NCBI GenBank assembly: GCA_002404995.1 | Contig: DHKY01000009.1 | Location: 1 to 29,771 of the forward strand | Source of the DNA: Caryophanales bacterium UBA4682 | Lineage (GTDB): Bacteria > Bacillota_I > Bacilli_A > RFN20 > CAG-288 | DNA length: 29,771 bases | Reading direction: 5' to 3' | In this document: positions 7,991 through 15,259 of the stretch, in pieces | Numbering within the stretch: the stretch's first letter is position 1 | Layout of the letters: each line of letters opens with the position of its first letter | Translations under genes and position numbers: made by a program | The notes under the pieces: generated by a model | Told to the model about the DNA's origin: nothing | Databases searched by the model: none | Seen by the model: only the letters and a program-made list of their open reading frames with translations

Positions 7991-8176
7991 ATGACTAAAG
8001 TTGTTATTGATGCCGATTTATGCATCGGTTGCGGTGCCTGCACTGGTGTTGCTGCTGATTCCTTCATTCTCAATGATGAAGGCAAGGCCGAATTCACCGG
8101 AACCATTTCCGATGAGGGTTCTGTCCAGGCTGCTATTGATGGCTGCCCGGTTCAGGCTATCTCTGCTGAAGACTAA
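7991..8176 (+). CDS. Small single-cluster [4Fe-4S] ferredoxin (61 aa)
   Basis: This is a soluble electron carrier of the one-cluster ferredoxin type found in Bacillota. Cysteines are C11, C14 and C17 in a CxxCxxC motif and C52 followed by Pro, which together ligate one [4Fe-4S] cluster. The protein is acidic. The start at 7991 is chosen because GGAGGG lies 8-13 nt upstream and the promoter -10 ends at 7968; a longer frame to 7940 would begin inside the promoter. It is monocistronic, with a hairpin terminator immediately after. A perfect dyad upstream of the -35 hints at regulation. The redox partner cannot be told from the neighbourhood. Confidence 0.93.
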   Translation: MTKVVIDADLCIGCGACTGVAADSFILNDEGKAEFTGTISDEGSVQAAIDGCPVQAISAED

Positions 8177-8200
8177 TTAATCTCTACTAGAGACCAAAAG

Positions 8201-8238
8201 AAAACCGCCTTGGCGAAATGACCAAGGCAGTTTTTTGT
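8201..8238. terminator. Bidirectional terminator between ferredoxin and the ECF-like gene
   Basis: A 12-of-13-bp stem (8201-8213 with 8222-8234) is followed by TTTTTTG on the plus strand and by TTTTCTTTT on the minus strand. It serves the convergent genes on both sides. Confidence 0.85.
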
Positions 8239-8240
8239 TG

Positions 8241-9347
8241 TTAGCGGACCCGAATGGAAACCGAATAGCTATAAGTGGTAATCTTATCGCAATGATGAAT
8301 CTGATAGAACACCTTTTTCGATAAGCCGTCGGTAGAAGCATCGGCAGAGTTGTCTCCTAAGCTCTGATAGGAAAGAATCTTGTAGTTCTGCTTAGGATAG
8401 ATGTTGGTAAGATAAGCAAGAATCAAGGAGGAAGAATGGACTAAGGAACTTAGTTTTATTTCCCGCCTGACTCCGAACTCATCAATGTGGAGAAAGTAGG
8501 TATATTCATTTCGGTTCACATCCTTCTGAACGATATCTTTTTCTTTCAGCGATCGGTTCCGTTTATTAATTTTGTTCTGAAGATGTATTTTGTCTTCTCC
8601 TAACTGAATTGCCTTTTCCTTAATGGAATCAAAAGGTGAGAAATGTTTTAGATCCCGTTCCGTGACAAAGACTTTTGAGCCTAAGACCGGTGATTTCATT
8701 TTCCGGAAGACCAGTGGGTTGAGAACTAGCTCGTAAAAGAAGAAAATACAAGCATTGATCCTTAAGGAATAGAAGATACCATAAAGGAAAGCGGTCATCC
8801 TATAAGGGTTTCCTTTCAGGAAGAACGATGGAGAAAGAGAATTCCTGAGGTCCCTGCTCGGTTCCGAGGTAAAGATTGAAGTAAGGCGGTTTCCGTTCAC
8901 CCTCGTCGGAAGAATGAAGAGGAAGGAAAAGTAACCAAATACAGCAGAAGAGAAAAGCCTTGTCCTAACATATCCGTAAAGGCGTCCGGCCAGTCCTCTT
9001 GAGAAAACATGACAGATTCGGTCAAAGAACGAAAGGAAAAGCAGGAGCACAAGACTATTCAGGGCCGTTGCAATCGGATAAAGAGGGAAGGGAAGGCAGA
9101 GTTTTTCAAAGAACGTCAATGCGACTAACGAAGATTTGAACAGAATGACAAACACAGCAGGGAAGAACCCATAGAGAGCGTAAACAAATACTGTCCTTAG
9201 ATCCGACAAGTCAATCGAATAAAAGGAAAACCATGTCGCATTAGGAATCTGACCTAAAAGGGCAATTCCATAGCCAATGGCAGCAAGAAAGAAAAGCCTT
9301 CCTGCTTTTTTCTTGATAATCGCTTCTTTATTGCTGGTCGTCGTCAT
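8241..9347 (-). CDS. ECF transporter S-component-like membrane protein with soluble C-terminal extension (368 aa)
   Basis: The N-terminal about 215 residues form five to six membrane segments (roughly 15-36, 48-79, 88-114, 130-149, 183-213). The block IDLSDLRTVFVYALYG followed by FPAVFVILFKSSL resembles the DFSDIP...G...LIKNL signature of vitamin-specific S-components such as RibU, which bind a vitamin and associate with the ECF ATPase-EcfT module. After the last membrane segment there are about 150 further residues: a charged, possibly coiled region (about 235-275) and a predicted mixed alpha/beta part. S-components are usually 170-210 aa, so this tail is unusual. The gene overlaps the 3' end of the rluB-like gene by 20 bp and is probably translated from the same mRNA. 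The substrate is unknown and the family call rests on one motif. Confidence 0.5.
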   Translation of the reverse strand: MTTTSNKEAIIKKKAGRLFFLAAIGYGIALLGQIPNATWFSFYSIDLSDLRTVFVYALYGFFPAVFVILFKSSLVALTFFEKLCLPFPLYPIATALNSLVLLLFLSFFDRICHVFSRGLAGRLYGYVRTRLFSSAVFGYFSFLFILPTRVNGNRLTSIFTSEPSRDLRNSLSPSFFLKGNPYRMTAFLYGIFYSLRINACIFFFYELVLNPLVFRKMKSPVLGSKVFVTERDLKHFSPFDSIKEKAIQLGEDKIHLQNKINKRNRSLKEKDIVQKDVNRNEYTYFLHIDEFGVRREIKLSSLVHSSSLILAYLTNIYPKQNYKILSYQSLGDNSADASTDGLSKKVFYQIHHCDKITTYSYSVSIRVR

Positions 9348-10113
9348 TCCTCTCTCCCTGATACGGATTATTCTTCTTCCGGTCGAGGCATTCTTCCTTC
9401 CTCCGCTTCACTTCATCGAGAGGGATTTCCTTCACATCACCTGGTTTCCTCTTACCTAAAAGAATATTTCCGATGCGAATACGCATCAAAACAGTAACCG
9501 GATGATTCCTCGTCTCCATCCTATGACGGATTTCACGTTTTTTTCCTTCATGAAGGACAACAGAGAAGACACAGGAAGTCTCCTGATTCCGGACAAGCTT
9601 TGCCTGACAAGGCTTGGCTTTGTATCCGTCTTTGACGATATAGATACCGTTTGCCCTTTTCTCGATTTCGTTTCCCTGATACGGATTCTTGCACTGGACA
9701 AGATATTCTTTTTCTGGTGCAGAAGAAGGATGCGTCCTAAGGTTAGCGAACTCTCCGTCATTAGTCAGAAGAATAAGACCAGTCGAGTTATGATCCAAAC
9801 GTCCGATAGAAAAGACACGGCCGTATTTCTTCGGAACAAAGTCCATGATAGTCCTTCTGCCATCGGGATCATTTGCCGTGCAGACGACATCATAAGGCTT
9901 ATTCATCCTTAAGTAGACCGGTTCTTTGTTCCTGCTATTATTGACTTTAACACCATCAACTTCGATTTCATCTTCCCTCGAACATTTAAATCCAAGTTCA
10001 GTAACGACTTCTCCGTTGACTTTTATTTTCCCCTGACTAAGAAGGGCTTCCGCTTTTCTCCGGGAGCAATAGCCCCTTTCAGAAAGAAGCTTCTGAATGC
10101 GTTCCTGTTCCAT
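9328..10113 (-). CDS. rluB: RluB/RsuA-family rRNA pseudouridine synthase (261 aa)
   Basis: The enzyme converts a specific uridine in rRNA to pseudouridine. An N-terminal S4 RNA-binding domain (residues 1-55, with the YCSRRKAE motif) is followed by the catalytic domain. The catalytic motif GRLDHNSTGLILLTNDG contains D107. A later EGKKREIRHRMETRNHPV block matches the conserved motif III of the family. Length is normal, with a charged C-terminal tail rich in Lys, Arg and Asp. The start codon has a purine-rich but not strong ribosome binding site. A TAAAAT box lies near 10144-10149 on the minus strand. The gene is first in a two-gene unit with the membrane protein, which it overlaps. Whether the target is 23S (RluB) or 16S (RsuA) rRNA cannot be settled by eye; the lack of a long linker and the motif spacing favour RluB. 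Confidence 0.92.
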   Translation of the reverse strand: MEQERIQKLLSERGYCSRRKAEALLSQGKIKVNGEVVTELGFKCSREDEIEVDGVKVNNSRNKEPVYLRMNKPYDVVCTANDPDGRRTIMDFVPKKYGRVFSIGRLDHNSTGLILLTNDGEFANLRTHPSSAPEKEYLVQCKNPYQGNEIEKRANGIYIVKDGYKAKPCQAKLVRNQETSCVFSVVLHEGKKREIRHRMETRNHPVTVLMRIRIGNILLGKRKPGDVKEIPLDEVKRRKEECLDRKKNNPYQGERNDDDQQ

Positions 10114-10190
10114 ATCGATTATTTTCTCTTTCTCAACATCAGTATTTTACACTAATTTGTTTCTGTTTTCTTTGCAATAGCGACAGAAAT

Positions 10191-10220
10191 AAAAAATCGA
10201 TACCCGAGAAGGTATCGATA
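10191..10220 (-). terminator. Terminator of the two-tRNA transcript
   Basis: The stem ATCGATACC (10196-10204) pairs with GGTATCGAT (10211-10219). On the minus strand it is followed by TTTTTTATTT, directly after the tRNA genes. Confidence 0.88.
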
Positions 10221-10231
10221 TCTTGCATTTA

Positions 10232-10308
10232 TGGTGGAACAAGTAGGACTTGAACCTACAACCACTCGGTTATGGGCCGAGGGCTCTAACCAATTGAGCT
10301 ATTGTTCC
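10232..10308 (-). tRNA. tRNA with anticodon CAT, probably tRNA-Ile2 (lysidine type); C at position 33
   Basis: The acceptor is GGAACAA/TTGTTCC, the D stem GCTC/GAGC, the anticodon stem CTCGG/CCGAG with loop CCCATAA, the T stem GTAGG/CCTAC with a normal TTCAAGT loop, and the CCA is encoded. The anticodon is CAT. The GG-CATAACC core and the following TGGTTGTAGGTTC segment resemble tRNA-Ile(CAU) of Bacilli, in which C34 is changed to lysidine, more than elongator tRNA-Met. It is not an initiator because C1-A72 is lacking. Position 33 is C where U is almost universal. Confidence 0.85.
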
Positions 10309-10311
10309 AAG

Positions 10312-10387
10312 TGGTGGCTACGGGGGGAGTCGAACCCTCGACATAGCGGGTATGAACCGCCCGCTCTACCAACTGAGCTACGTAGCC
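10312..10387 (-). tRNA. tRNA-Met, elongator (anticodon CAT)
   Basis: The acceptor is GGCTACG/CGTAGCC, the anticodon stem GGCGG/CCGCT with loop TTCATAC, and the CCA is encoded. The GGTTCATACCCG core matches the elongator tRNA-Met type of Bacilli. The T stem GAGGG/CCCCC has an A50-C64 mismatch, and the T loop is TTCGACT (normal U55). It lies 3 nt upstream of the tRNA-Ile2-like gene in the same transcript. Confidence 0.9.
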
Positions 10388-10399
10388 AAAGCAAAATAG

Positions 10400-10428
10400 A
10401 TATTAAAACGGAACTGAGAAAAAAGCAA
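10400..10428 (-). promoter_or_regulatory. Promoter of the two CAT-anticodon tRNA genes
   Basis: The -35 TTGCTT (10423-10428) and -10 TAATAT (10400-10405) have a 17-bp spacer on the minus strand, 13 bp before tRNA-Met. Confidence 0.65.
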
Positions 10429-10470
10429 GAAGAAACGTATTTAATCAGAGCAAATATCTATCAAATGCAA

Positions 10471-10502
10471 AGCTACTATAGTAGCTGACATTTTCCGTCA
10501 GC
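10471..10502. repeat. Palindrome and adjoining small hairpin in intergenic DNA
   Basis: AGCTACTATAGTAGCT (10471-10486) is a perfect 16-bp palindrome. It overlaps a second hairpin, GCTGAC (10484-10489) with GTCAGC (10497-10502). Together they could be an operator or a terminator relic. Apart from the tRNA promoter at 10400-10428, the rest of 10388-10682 shows nothing I can name. Confidence 0.4.
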
Positions 10503-10682
10503 CTTATTCCTCAGATAATAAAGGAATCTGGCATTTGAATGTTTTAAAAAGATGGGGTTAAAATTTTATCTATCTTGCCACCAAAAAATTTTCATCTCCT
10601 TATGTCCATACAATCAAAAAATTGTTTTCTTTCTTTTTTGCAAAATATTCGGCATTAAAAGAAATAGAGAAGGATAAACAAA

Positions 10683-11328
10683 AGTGTTGCTAACGAGCGA
10701 AAGCCTCCCATCTTCTGAGGGTTTTCCCGGATAAGAAGATTCTACCGTAGAAGAACGACAGGTATCTGCCGAATCCCATGCTCCCAGTCCTTTCCCTCTG
10801 GTACGCCTTCTCGTTCAGCCATAGGGGAACGTTCTTGCGGTGGATTCGCAGGTGCACGGCAAACAGACGCTTGACCTGGCCACACAGCCGGTTGACCGGA
10901 TTGAGGAGCCAGGAGCTATATGCCCGAGGAAAACCTCCTTGTAATCGCCTGCCCCTGCGATTCCCAGCTCCCGAGCCGAAGAAGCACATGGCCATGAGAG
11001 TCGATGCCGGTCACGACCCGGAGGAGGGTAGGACGTGCCTGTTCTGTCCGAGAACTTCTTTCCTTAGCCTGGGCACATCCATCTCCGTTGTCCGTGCTCT
11101 TTGCCCTGCTTCTTCATATGCTGACAATGGCAGTACGGACATTCGCCAAAAAGTTTCTGGACCTCTTGCGGAGGTCGAAGGCATGGTCACTAAAACACAT
11201 AGGGATAGTCCTTTCCGGAAATTCCGGGACCAGCCACAGGAGAAAGTTGCTATATCATCCTGTGGCCGGCCTTGGAACTCTTATGATATAGCATGGAGAT
11301 TATGCCATAGGTAAGATTCAGCAACACT
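10683..11328 (-). mobile_element. Decayed insertion sequence, IS1595-like, with 9-bp terminal inverted repeats
   Basis: AGTGTTGCT (10683-10691) and AGCAACACT (11320-11328) are perfect 9-bp inverted repeats bounding a 646-bp segment that is visibly GC-richer than its surroundings. Inside, on the minus strand, are broken pieces of a zinc-ribbon DDE transposase. No matching target-site duplication is seen in the 8 bp on either side. The length is shorter than usual for the family, so internal deletion is likely. The IS1595 assignment rests on the zinc-ribbon and KKFSDRTGT block. Confidence 0.7.
10690..11150 (-). pseudogene. Transposase pseudogene with zinc ribbon (IS1595/ISXO2-like)
   Basis: Reading the minus strand, the 5' part gives LFGECPYCHCQHMKKQGK and then RRWMCPG, a stop, and GKKFSDRTGT. 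This is the CPxC...CxxC zinc ribbon and following F...TGT motif of IS1595-type transposases, with the stop falling near the last ribbon cysteine. In another frame VVTGIDSHGHVLLRLG follows, likely the strand bearing the first catalytic Asp. A third frame carries NPVNRLCGQVKR and HRKNVPLWLNEKAY, which resembles the C-terminal region. At least one stop and two frame changes are needed, and much of the catalytic domain is missing, so the protein cannot be functional. Confidence 0.72.
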
Positions 11329-11376
11329 ATTGGTAATCCTTTTCAAAAGATTATATGCTTTTTTACAATTGCAATA

Positions 11377-11382
11377 TATAAT
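11377..11382 (+). promoter_or_regulatory. Possible -10 box for the cysteine peptidase operon
   Basis: A perfect TATAAT lies 38 bp before the peptidase start and 49 bp after the insertion-sequence end. No good -35 was found at the right distance. Confidence 0.35.
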
Positions 11383-11419
11383 TAAAGAAATAGAGGGCTA
11401 GGAAACTAGTTAAACACAA

Positions 11420-12421
11420 ATGAAAAAAACAGCTGTAATGTTTGCCCTTCTCTCATTCTGCCTTTCAACAGCAGGACAAATTCGAAAAGAAGAATCTTCG
11501 TCCGGGAACAATCTATCATCCATAAGAAAGTTATCTCATCTGGCAAATCTGGCAAAAGAAAGTAAAGCTTTTGCCGTTTCTACAAATAGTGGTGGAACAG
11601 AAAGCCTTTATTATTTGTACACCGCAGAAAACAAATACGAGGGATATTATCTTTTAAATTCAAACAATATTATAACTACAATTTATAATGGCAGCTATAA
11701 ACCCAATTGTGCAAAAGATCTTTCCTATCTCCCAGATAGAGTTCTAGAACGTGAAGAGAAAAGTAGAACGATTCATTCAACAGCTAAGACATCTGTAATA
11801 TCAAACAAACTGCTATGCAACCCTACTTACTTGTTCAAATCTGAAATCTATAGCCAATCTTCACAAAGATATATTATGAATTGCCCAGAATATTTCAATG
11901 ATGTTCCTGGATATTACAACATGGCCTGTGCGGCAGTTTCTGGTGCTATGATGGTGTCCTTCAATGATCGTTACAGCAGTTATGATTTAGTCAATGGCCT
12001 TCTCCCCTTGAATCAAGAAGACAACGAAACTGCTGTTCACAATTTGGCAAAAGAGCTGATTTCAGAGATGAAGACTTCTCCAACCGGGGCAACAAGTTTA
12101 CTCAATGAGCAACAGGGATTAAAGAATTATTTAAACAAACACAATGGTTCATCAATTCGAGTTAATTCAAATTCTGGATTTGAAGCTTATCAAGATTGGA
12201 TTCTTAGTTCAAGCAACCCTGCACTAGTGAATTTTTTAAGAAATGATGAACAAATGGGGCACGCTGTTTTAGGAATCGGATTTGCCAGTATCCGGAATGG
12301 CAACTCCAGGCAGAATTATTATATAGTTCACTATAATAGTCCTGATCATTCAAAAAAAGGCAATTACCTCTTTAACGATGCTGACTACTATATGAAAAAC
12401 TATCTATATCTAACAAAATAA
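11420..12421 (+). CDS. Secreted papain/C39-like cysteine peptidase (333 aa)
   Basis: Residues 1-19 (MKKTAVMFALLSFCLSTAG) form a signal peptide without a clear lipobox. The N-terminal about 150 residues look like a propeptide or accessory domain. The catalytic domain begins near YFNDVPGYYNMACAAVSGAMM, where C170 sits in the position of the nucleophile of C39_2/papain-like peptidases (compare the GCAPT-type motif in relatives). H281 in MGHAVLGIGF and N306 or D309 in HYNSPDHS would complete the triad. The family cleaves peptides outside the cell, for example in toxin or bacteriocin maturation, nutrition or host interaction; the substrate here is unknown. The ribosome binding site is weak. The gene is followed 15 nt later by a lipoprotein gene, probably in one operon, and lies next to a decayed insertion sequence, consistent with an accessory location. 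Confidence 0.72.
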   Translation: MKKTAVMFALLSFCLSTAGQIRKEESSSGNNLSSIRKLSHLANLAKESKAFAVSTNSGGTESLYYLYTAENKYEGYYLLNSNNIITTIYNGSYKPNCAKDLSYLPDRVLEREEKSRTIHSTAKTSVISNKLLCNPTYLFKSEIYSQSSQRYIMNCPEYFNDVPGYYNMACAAVSGAMMVSFNDRYSSYDLVNGLLPLNQEDNETAVHNLAKELISEMKTSPTGATSLLNEQQGLKNYLNKHNGSSIRVNSNSGFEAYQDWILSSSNPALVNFLRNDEQMGHAVLGIGFASIRNGNSRQNYYIVHYNSPDHSKKGNYLFNDADYYMKNYLYLTK

Positions 12422-12436
12422 AAAGGAGAAAAGGAA

Positions 12437-12952
12437 ATGAAAAAAGGAACACTCTTCCTATCCCTTCTTCTTTGCTTAACCGGATGTGGAAGGAAACAGC
12501 CAAAGATTGACAAATCAAGATTCGATTCTGCACAGGTAACTCTTTATTATCGGAATGCAGTAGATGAAGCATATCCAGAAACATTTAGGCACATAAATCC
12601 CTTTCTGTTGAATCCTGAATTAACGGAAAAGGTCCTGGATTTCGATAAAGCCATAAGAGACAAAGGGGACTTTCAATATAAAGGACTAAGTAGCTACGAA
12701 GACTCAAGCTTCATCAAATATTACCGGCTACGTATTACAAGAGCATCTTCGTATCGCCTTATCTGTATTCCTGAAGCGAAGAATTACTGTATGGATTATG
12801 ATGATGACAGGATCAAGCAATCAACGGAAGAAAAAGGACAGCTTTTCCTCAACTATGAGTTCAACGATCCAGCCATCGATAGCTCTTTCGTGGATGAGAT
12901 TGAAAAAATAGTTGCTTCTTCTAAGTTAGTATCTGGAAAAGACGAGTATTGA
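12437..12952 (+). CDS. Lipoprotein of unknown function (171 aa)
   Basis: The N-terminus is a lipoprotein signal peptide with lipobox LTGC, so C17 would be lipid-modified and the protein anchored on the outer face of the membrane. The remaining about 155 residues are mostly charged and aromatic, with no membrane segment and no family I recognise. An AAGGAG site lies about 8 nt before the ATG and overlaps the end of the peptidase gene, implying co-expression. It could be an inhibitor, immunity or anchoring partner of the peptidase, but that is only position-based inference. A strong terminator closes the operon. Confidence 0.8.
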   Translation: MKKGTLFLSLLLCLTGCGRKQPKIDKSRFDSAQVTLYYRNAVDEAYPETFRHINPFLLNPELTEKVLDFDKAIRDKGDFQYKGLSSYEDSSFIKYYRLRITRASSYRLICIPEAKNYCMDYDDDRIKQSTEEKGQLFLNYEFNDPAIDSSFVDEIEKIVASSKLVSGKDEY

Positions 12953-12978
12953 TTTCATCAACTTTATAGGCAGTAACG

Positions 12979-13018
12979 AAAAGACTATTCCTTGAAAACA
13001 GGAATAGTCTTTTTACTT
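12979..13018 (+). terminator. Terminator of the peptidase-lipoprotein operon
   Basis: A 14-bp perfect stem (12979-12992 with 13000-13014, allowing for the 7-nt loop) ends in TTTTTA on the plus strand. Confidence 0.9.
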
Positions 13019-13053
13019 TAAGCATAGAAAGAAATCCCTTTCATAGAAAATAG

Positions 13054-13082
13054 TGGAAATTCGGATATTAAGGCATTATACT
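13054..13082 (+). promoter_or_regulatory. Likely promoter of the EF-G-like gene
   Basis: The -35-like TGGAAA (13054-13059) and -10 TATACT (13077-13082) have a 17-bp spacer, 44 bp before the start codon. Confidence 0.55.
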
Positions 13083-13126
13083 AGATTTAGTTTAGATGTA
13101 AGCGATTACAAAAAGAAAGGGAATCC

Positions 13127-15178
13127 ATGATTTACACACCAGACAAAATCCGAAACATTGCCGTCGTCGGACATCAGGGAAGTGGAAAGACAACCTTAGT
13201 CGAAGCTCTCGCCTATATCACCGGACTCATCAAGGAAAAAGGAAGAATCGAAGAGAAGGATACGATTTCAGATTTCAGGAACGAAGAGAAGAAACGGCAG
13301 ATGTCGTTATCTTCTTCTATCATTCCACTTGCTTATAAGGACTACAAAATCAACCTCATCGATCTTCCTGGAAACGATGACTTTATCTATGAGCAGATCG
13401 GTATCACACGACTGATCAAGGGCGCCGTTCTTGTCATTGACGCAAGCAAAGGCGTTCAAGTCGGCACCAGGAAAGCCTTCAAGAGGCTGAAGAAGCGCGG
13501 TGTTCCGATTTTCATCTATCTAAACAAGAGGGACAAAGACGATGTCGACTTTGACTCCCTTTACGAAGAAATCAAAGAGAAACTAGACGAGCACAAATGC
13601 GTTCCGTTCTCTTATCCAATCGGACATAGAGAGAAATTCGATGGCTTTGTCAATGTTCCAGAAAAGAAAGCACGGAAATTCAACGGAACGGATTGCGTAG
13701 ATGATGTCATCTATGATGACAAGAAAGCAATTATCTTCTCACTCTACAATCGCCTCTGTGAATCGGTAGCCTATTCTAGCGAAGATAGGTTAGATAAGTT
13801 CTGTTCCGGAGAGCCTTTGACAGACAAGGAAATCAAATCCGGTCTCCGGAAAGGTGTGTTAAATGGTGACCTTTATCCAATCCTTGTCGGTTCTGCTACA
13901 AAGAACATCGGACTAAATACGAGGTTAGATAGGTTCATCGACTATCTGCCCTCACCAATGGATTTGAAGCCTTATTTAGCAAAAGACGAAAAAGGGAATG
14001 AAGTCGAAGTCAAGACAGACAACGAAGAGCCCTCCTCCTTAGTCGTCTTCAAAGAAGCCTACAATCCTTATCAGGGAAGGATTTCCATTTTCAAAGTCAA
14101 TTCCGGCATTGTCCGTTTAGGTGATACTCTGTATTGCCCGAACAATAAGAAGACCTACAAGAGGACCTCCTTATTTACAATCTGCGGAGAGAAATTGACC
14201 CCTGTTACGGAAATCACAGCCGGAGACATCGGTGCCGCTACCAAGCTCGAAGAAAGGAAAGTCACTTACACGCTCTCTTCGCCAGAACGGATTGTCGAAT
14301 TCGCACCTGCCAAGTATCCGACCGCCACTTTCTTCCGTGCTTTGGTTCCAGAGACAAAGAAAGACTCGGATAAGCTCTTCCCGGAAATCAATAAGTTCCA
14401 GATTCAGATGCCCACACTGAAGCTTGACAACAATATCCATACTGGTCAGATCCTATTAGGATCACTCTCTTCTTCGCACCTCGACTATGTGCTCGACCAA
14501 ATCAAAGAGAACGGAATCAAGTTCCATACAGAAGCCGTCAAAATCGAATACAAGGAAACCATCACCCAGAAAGCAGAAGCAGAAGGACGCTACATCAAGC
14601 AGTCCGGCGGTTCTGGATATTATGGGGTCGTCAACAGGACCTTCGAACCAGCAACGGAAACCAGCTTTGCTTCCACGGTCTTCGGCGGACATATCGACAA
14701 AGGATACTTCCCGCCAGTCGAAGAAGGCTTCCGTGAAGCCTTAAAGAAAGGTCTCCTTACCGGAAGCGAAGTCATCAATGTCAAAGCCACCCTAACCGAT
14801 GGAAAACAGCATACCGTCGATAGCAACGAAAGGGCCTTTAAGAACGCAGCCAGGCTTGCCTTCAAGAACGCCTATAGGAACTGTGCACCAATTCTCTTAG
14901 AGCCTTATTACCGGATTGTCGTCAATGTCTCTCCGGACTACCTTAATTCTGTCTATTCAGACTTAAGCCGCAAACGCGGACAAATCCGTGCAACAGAAGA
15001 AGGAGATGATGGCACCCTCAATGTCATTGCTATTGTCCCTCAGGCCGAAATCCTAGAGTATGCAAACGAGCTGAAATCCCTCACCAAATCCACAGGTTTC
15101 TTCAATCTGACCTTCGAAGACTATAAACCGGTTCCGAAAGAACTCGCAGAGAAGATCATCCAATCCAGGAAGAAATAA
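13127..15178 (+). CDS. EF-G-like translational GTPase, EF-G2 type (683 aa)
   Basis: The domain order and length match elongation factor G: GTPase (1-275), domain II (about 295-380), then III, IV and V. The G motifs differ from true EF-G. The P-loop is GHQGSGKTT (15-23) rather than the usual GHIDAGKTT, G3 is DLPGND (79-84) with N83 in place of the catalytic His of DTPGH, and G4 is NKRD (133-136). These changes are typical of the second EF-G-like paralogue (EF-G2/FusA2), whose role is less clear than that of canonical EF-G and may be ribosome-associated but not essential translocation. Ribosomal protection proteins of the TetM type are a more distant alternative. An AAAGGGA site precedes the ATG. 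The gene is monocistronic, with its own promoter and terminator. Confidence 0.85.
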   Translation: MIYTPDKIRNIAVVGHQGSGKTTLVEALAYITGLIKEKGRIEEKDTISDFRNEEKKRQMSLSSSIIPLAYKDYKINLIDLPGNDDFIYEQIGITRLIKGAVLVIDASKGVQVGTRKAFKRLKKRGVPIFIYLNKRDKDDVDFDSLYEEIKEKLDEHKCVPFSYPIGHREKFDGFVNVPEKKARKFNGTDCVDDVIYDDKKAIIFSLYNRLCESVAYSSEDRLDKFCSGEPLTDKEIKSGLRKGVLNGDLYPILVGSATKNIGLNTRLDRFIDYLPSPMDLKPYLAKDEKGNEVEVKTDNEEPSSLVVFKEAYNPYQGRISIFKVNSGIVRLGDTLYCPNNKKTYKRTSLFTICGEKLTPVTEITAGDIGAATKLEERKVTYTLSSPERIVEFAPAKYPTATFFRALVPETKKDSDKLFPEINKFQIQMPTLKLDNNIHTGQILLGSLSSSHLDYVLDQIKENGIKFHTEAVKIEYKETITQKAEAEGRYIKQSGGSGYYGVVNRTFEPATETSFASTVFGGHIDKGYFPPVEEGFREALKKGLLTGSEVINVKATLTDGKQHTVDSNERAFKNAARLAFKNAYRNCAPILLEPYYRIVVNVSPDYLNSVYSDLSRKRGQIRATEEGDDGTLNVIAIVPQAEILEYANELKSLTKSTGFFNLTFEDYKPVPKELAEKIIQSRKK

Positions 15179-15180
15179 GC

Positions 15181-15214
15181 AAAGCCGCCTCTAATAAAAG
15201 GGGCGGCTTTTCCT
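15181..15214 (+). terminator. Terminator of the EF-G-like gene
   Basis: The stem AAAGCCGCC (15181-15189) pairs with GGCGGCTTT (15202-15210) and runs into TTTTCC. Confidence 0.85.
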
Positions 15215-15220
15215 GTATAT

Positions 15221-15255
15221 AAAAAGCCTTGCCGCTTTATTTAGCAGCAAGGCAG
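15221..15255 (-). terminator. Terminator of the c-di-GMP/SipW operon
   Basis: GCCTTGC (15226-15232) pairs with GCAAGGC (15247-15253), with extra pairing inside. On the minus strand it is followed by a TTTTTATA tail just after the last stop codon of the operon. Confidence 0.82.
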
Positions 15256-15259
15256 TTCT

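Noticed and set aside
10232..10308. Initiator tRNA-fMet
   Set aside because: The acceptor starts with a normal G1-C72 pair instead of C1-A72, and the anticodon stem lacks the three consecutive G-C pairs of initiators.
10231..10488. Plus-strand frame with MVEQVGLEPTTTRLW- and GESNPRHSGYEPPALP-like text
   Set aside because: This is the well-known artefact of translating tRNA genes in the wrong strand; two tRNA genes occupy the region.
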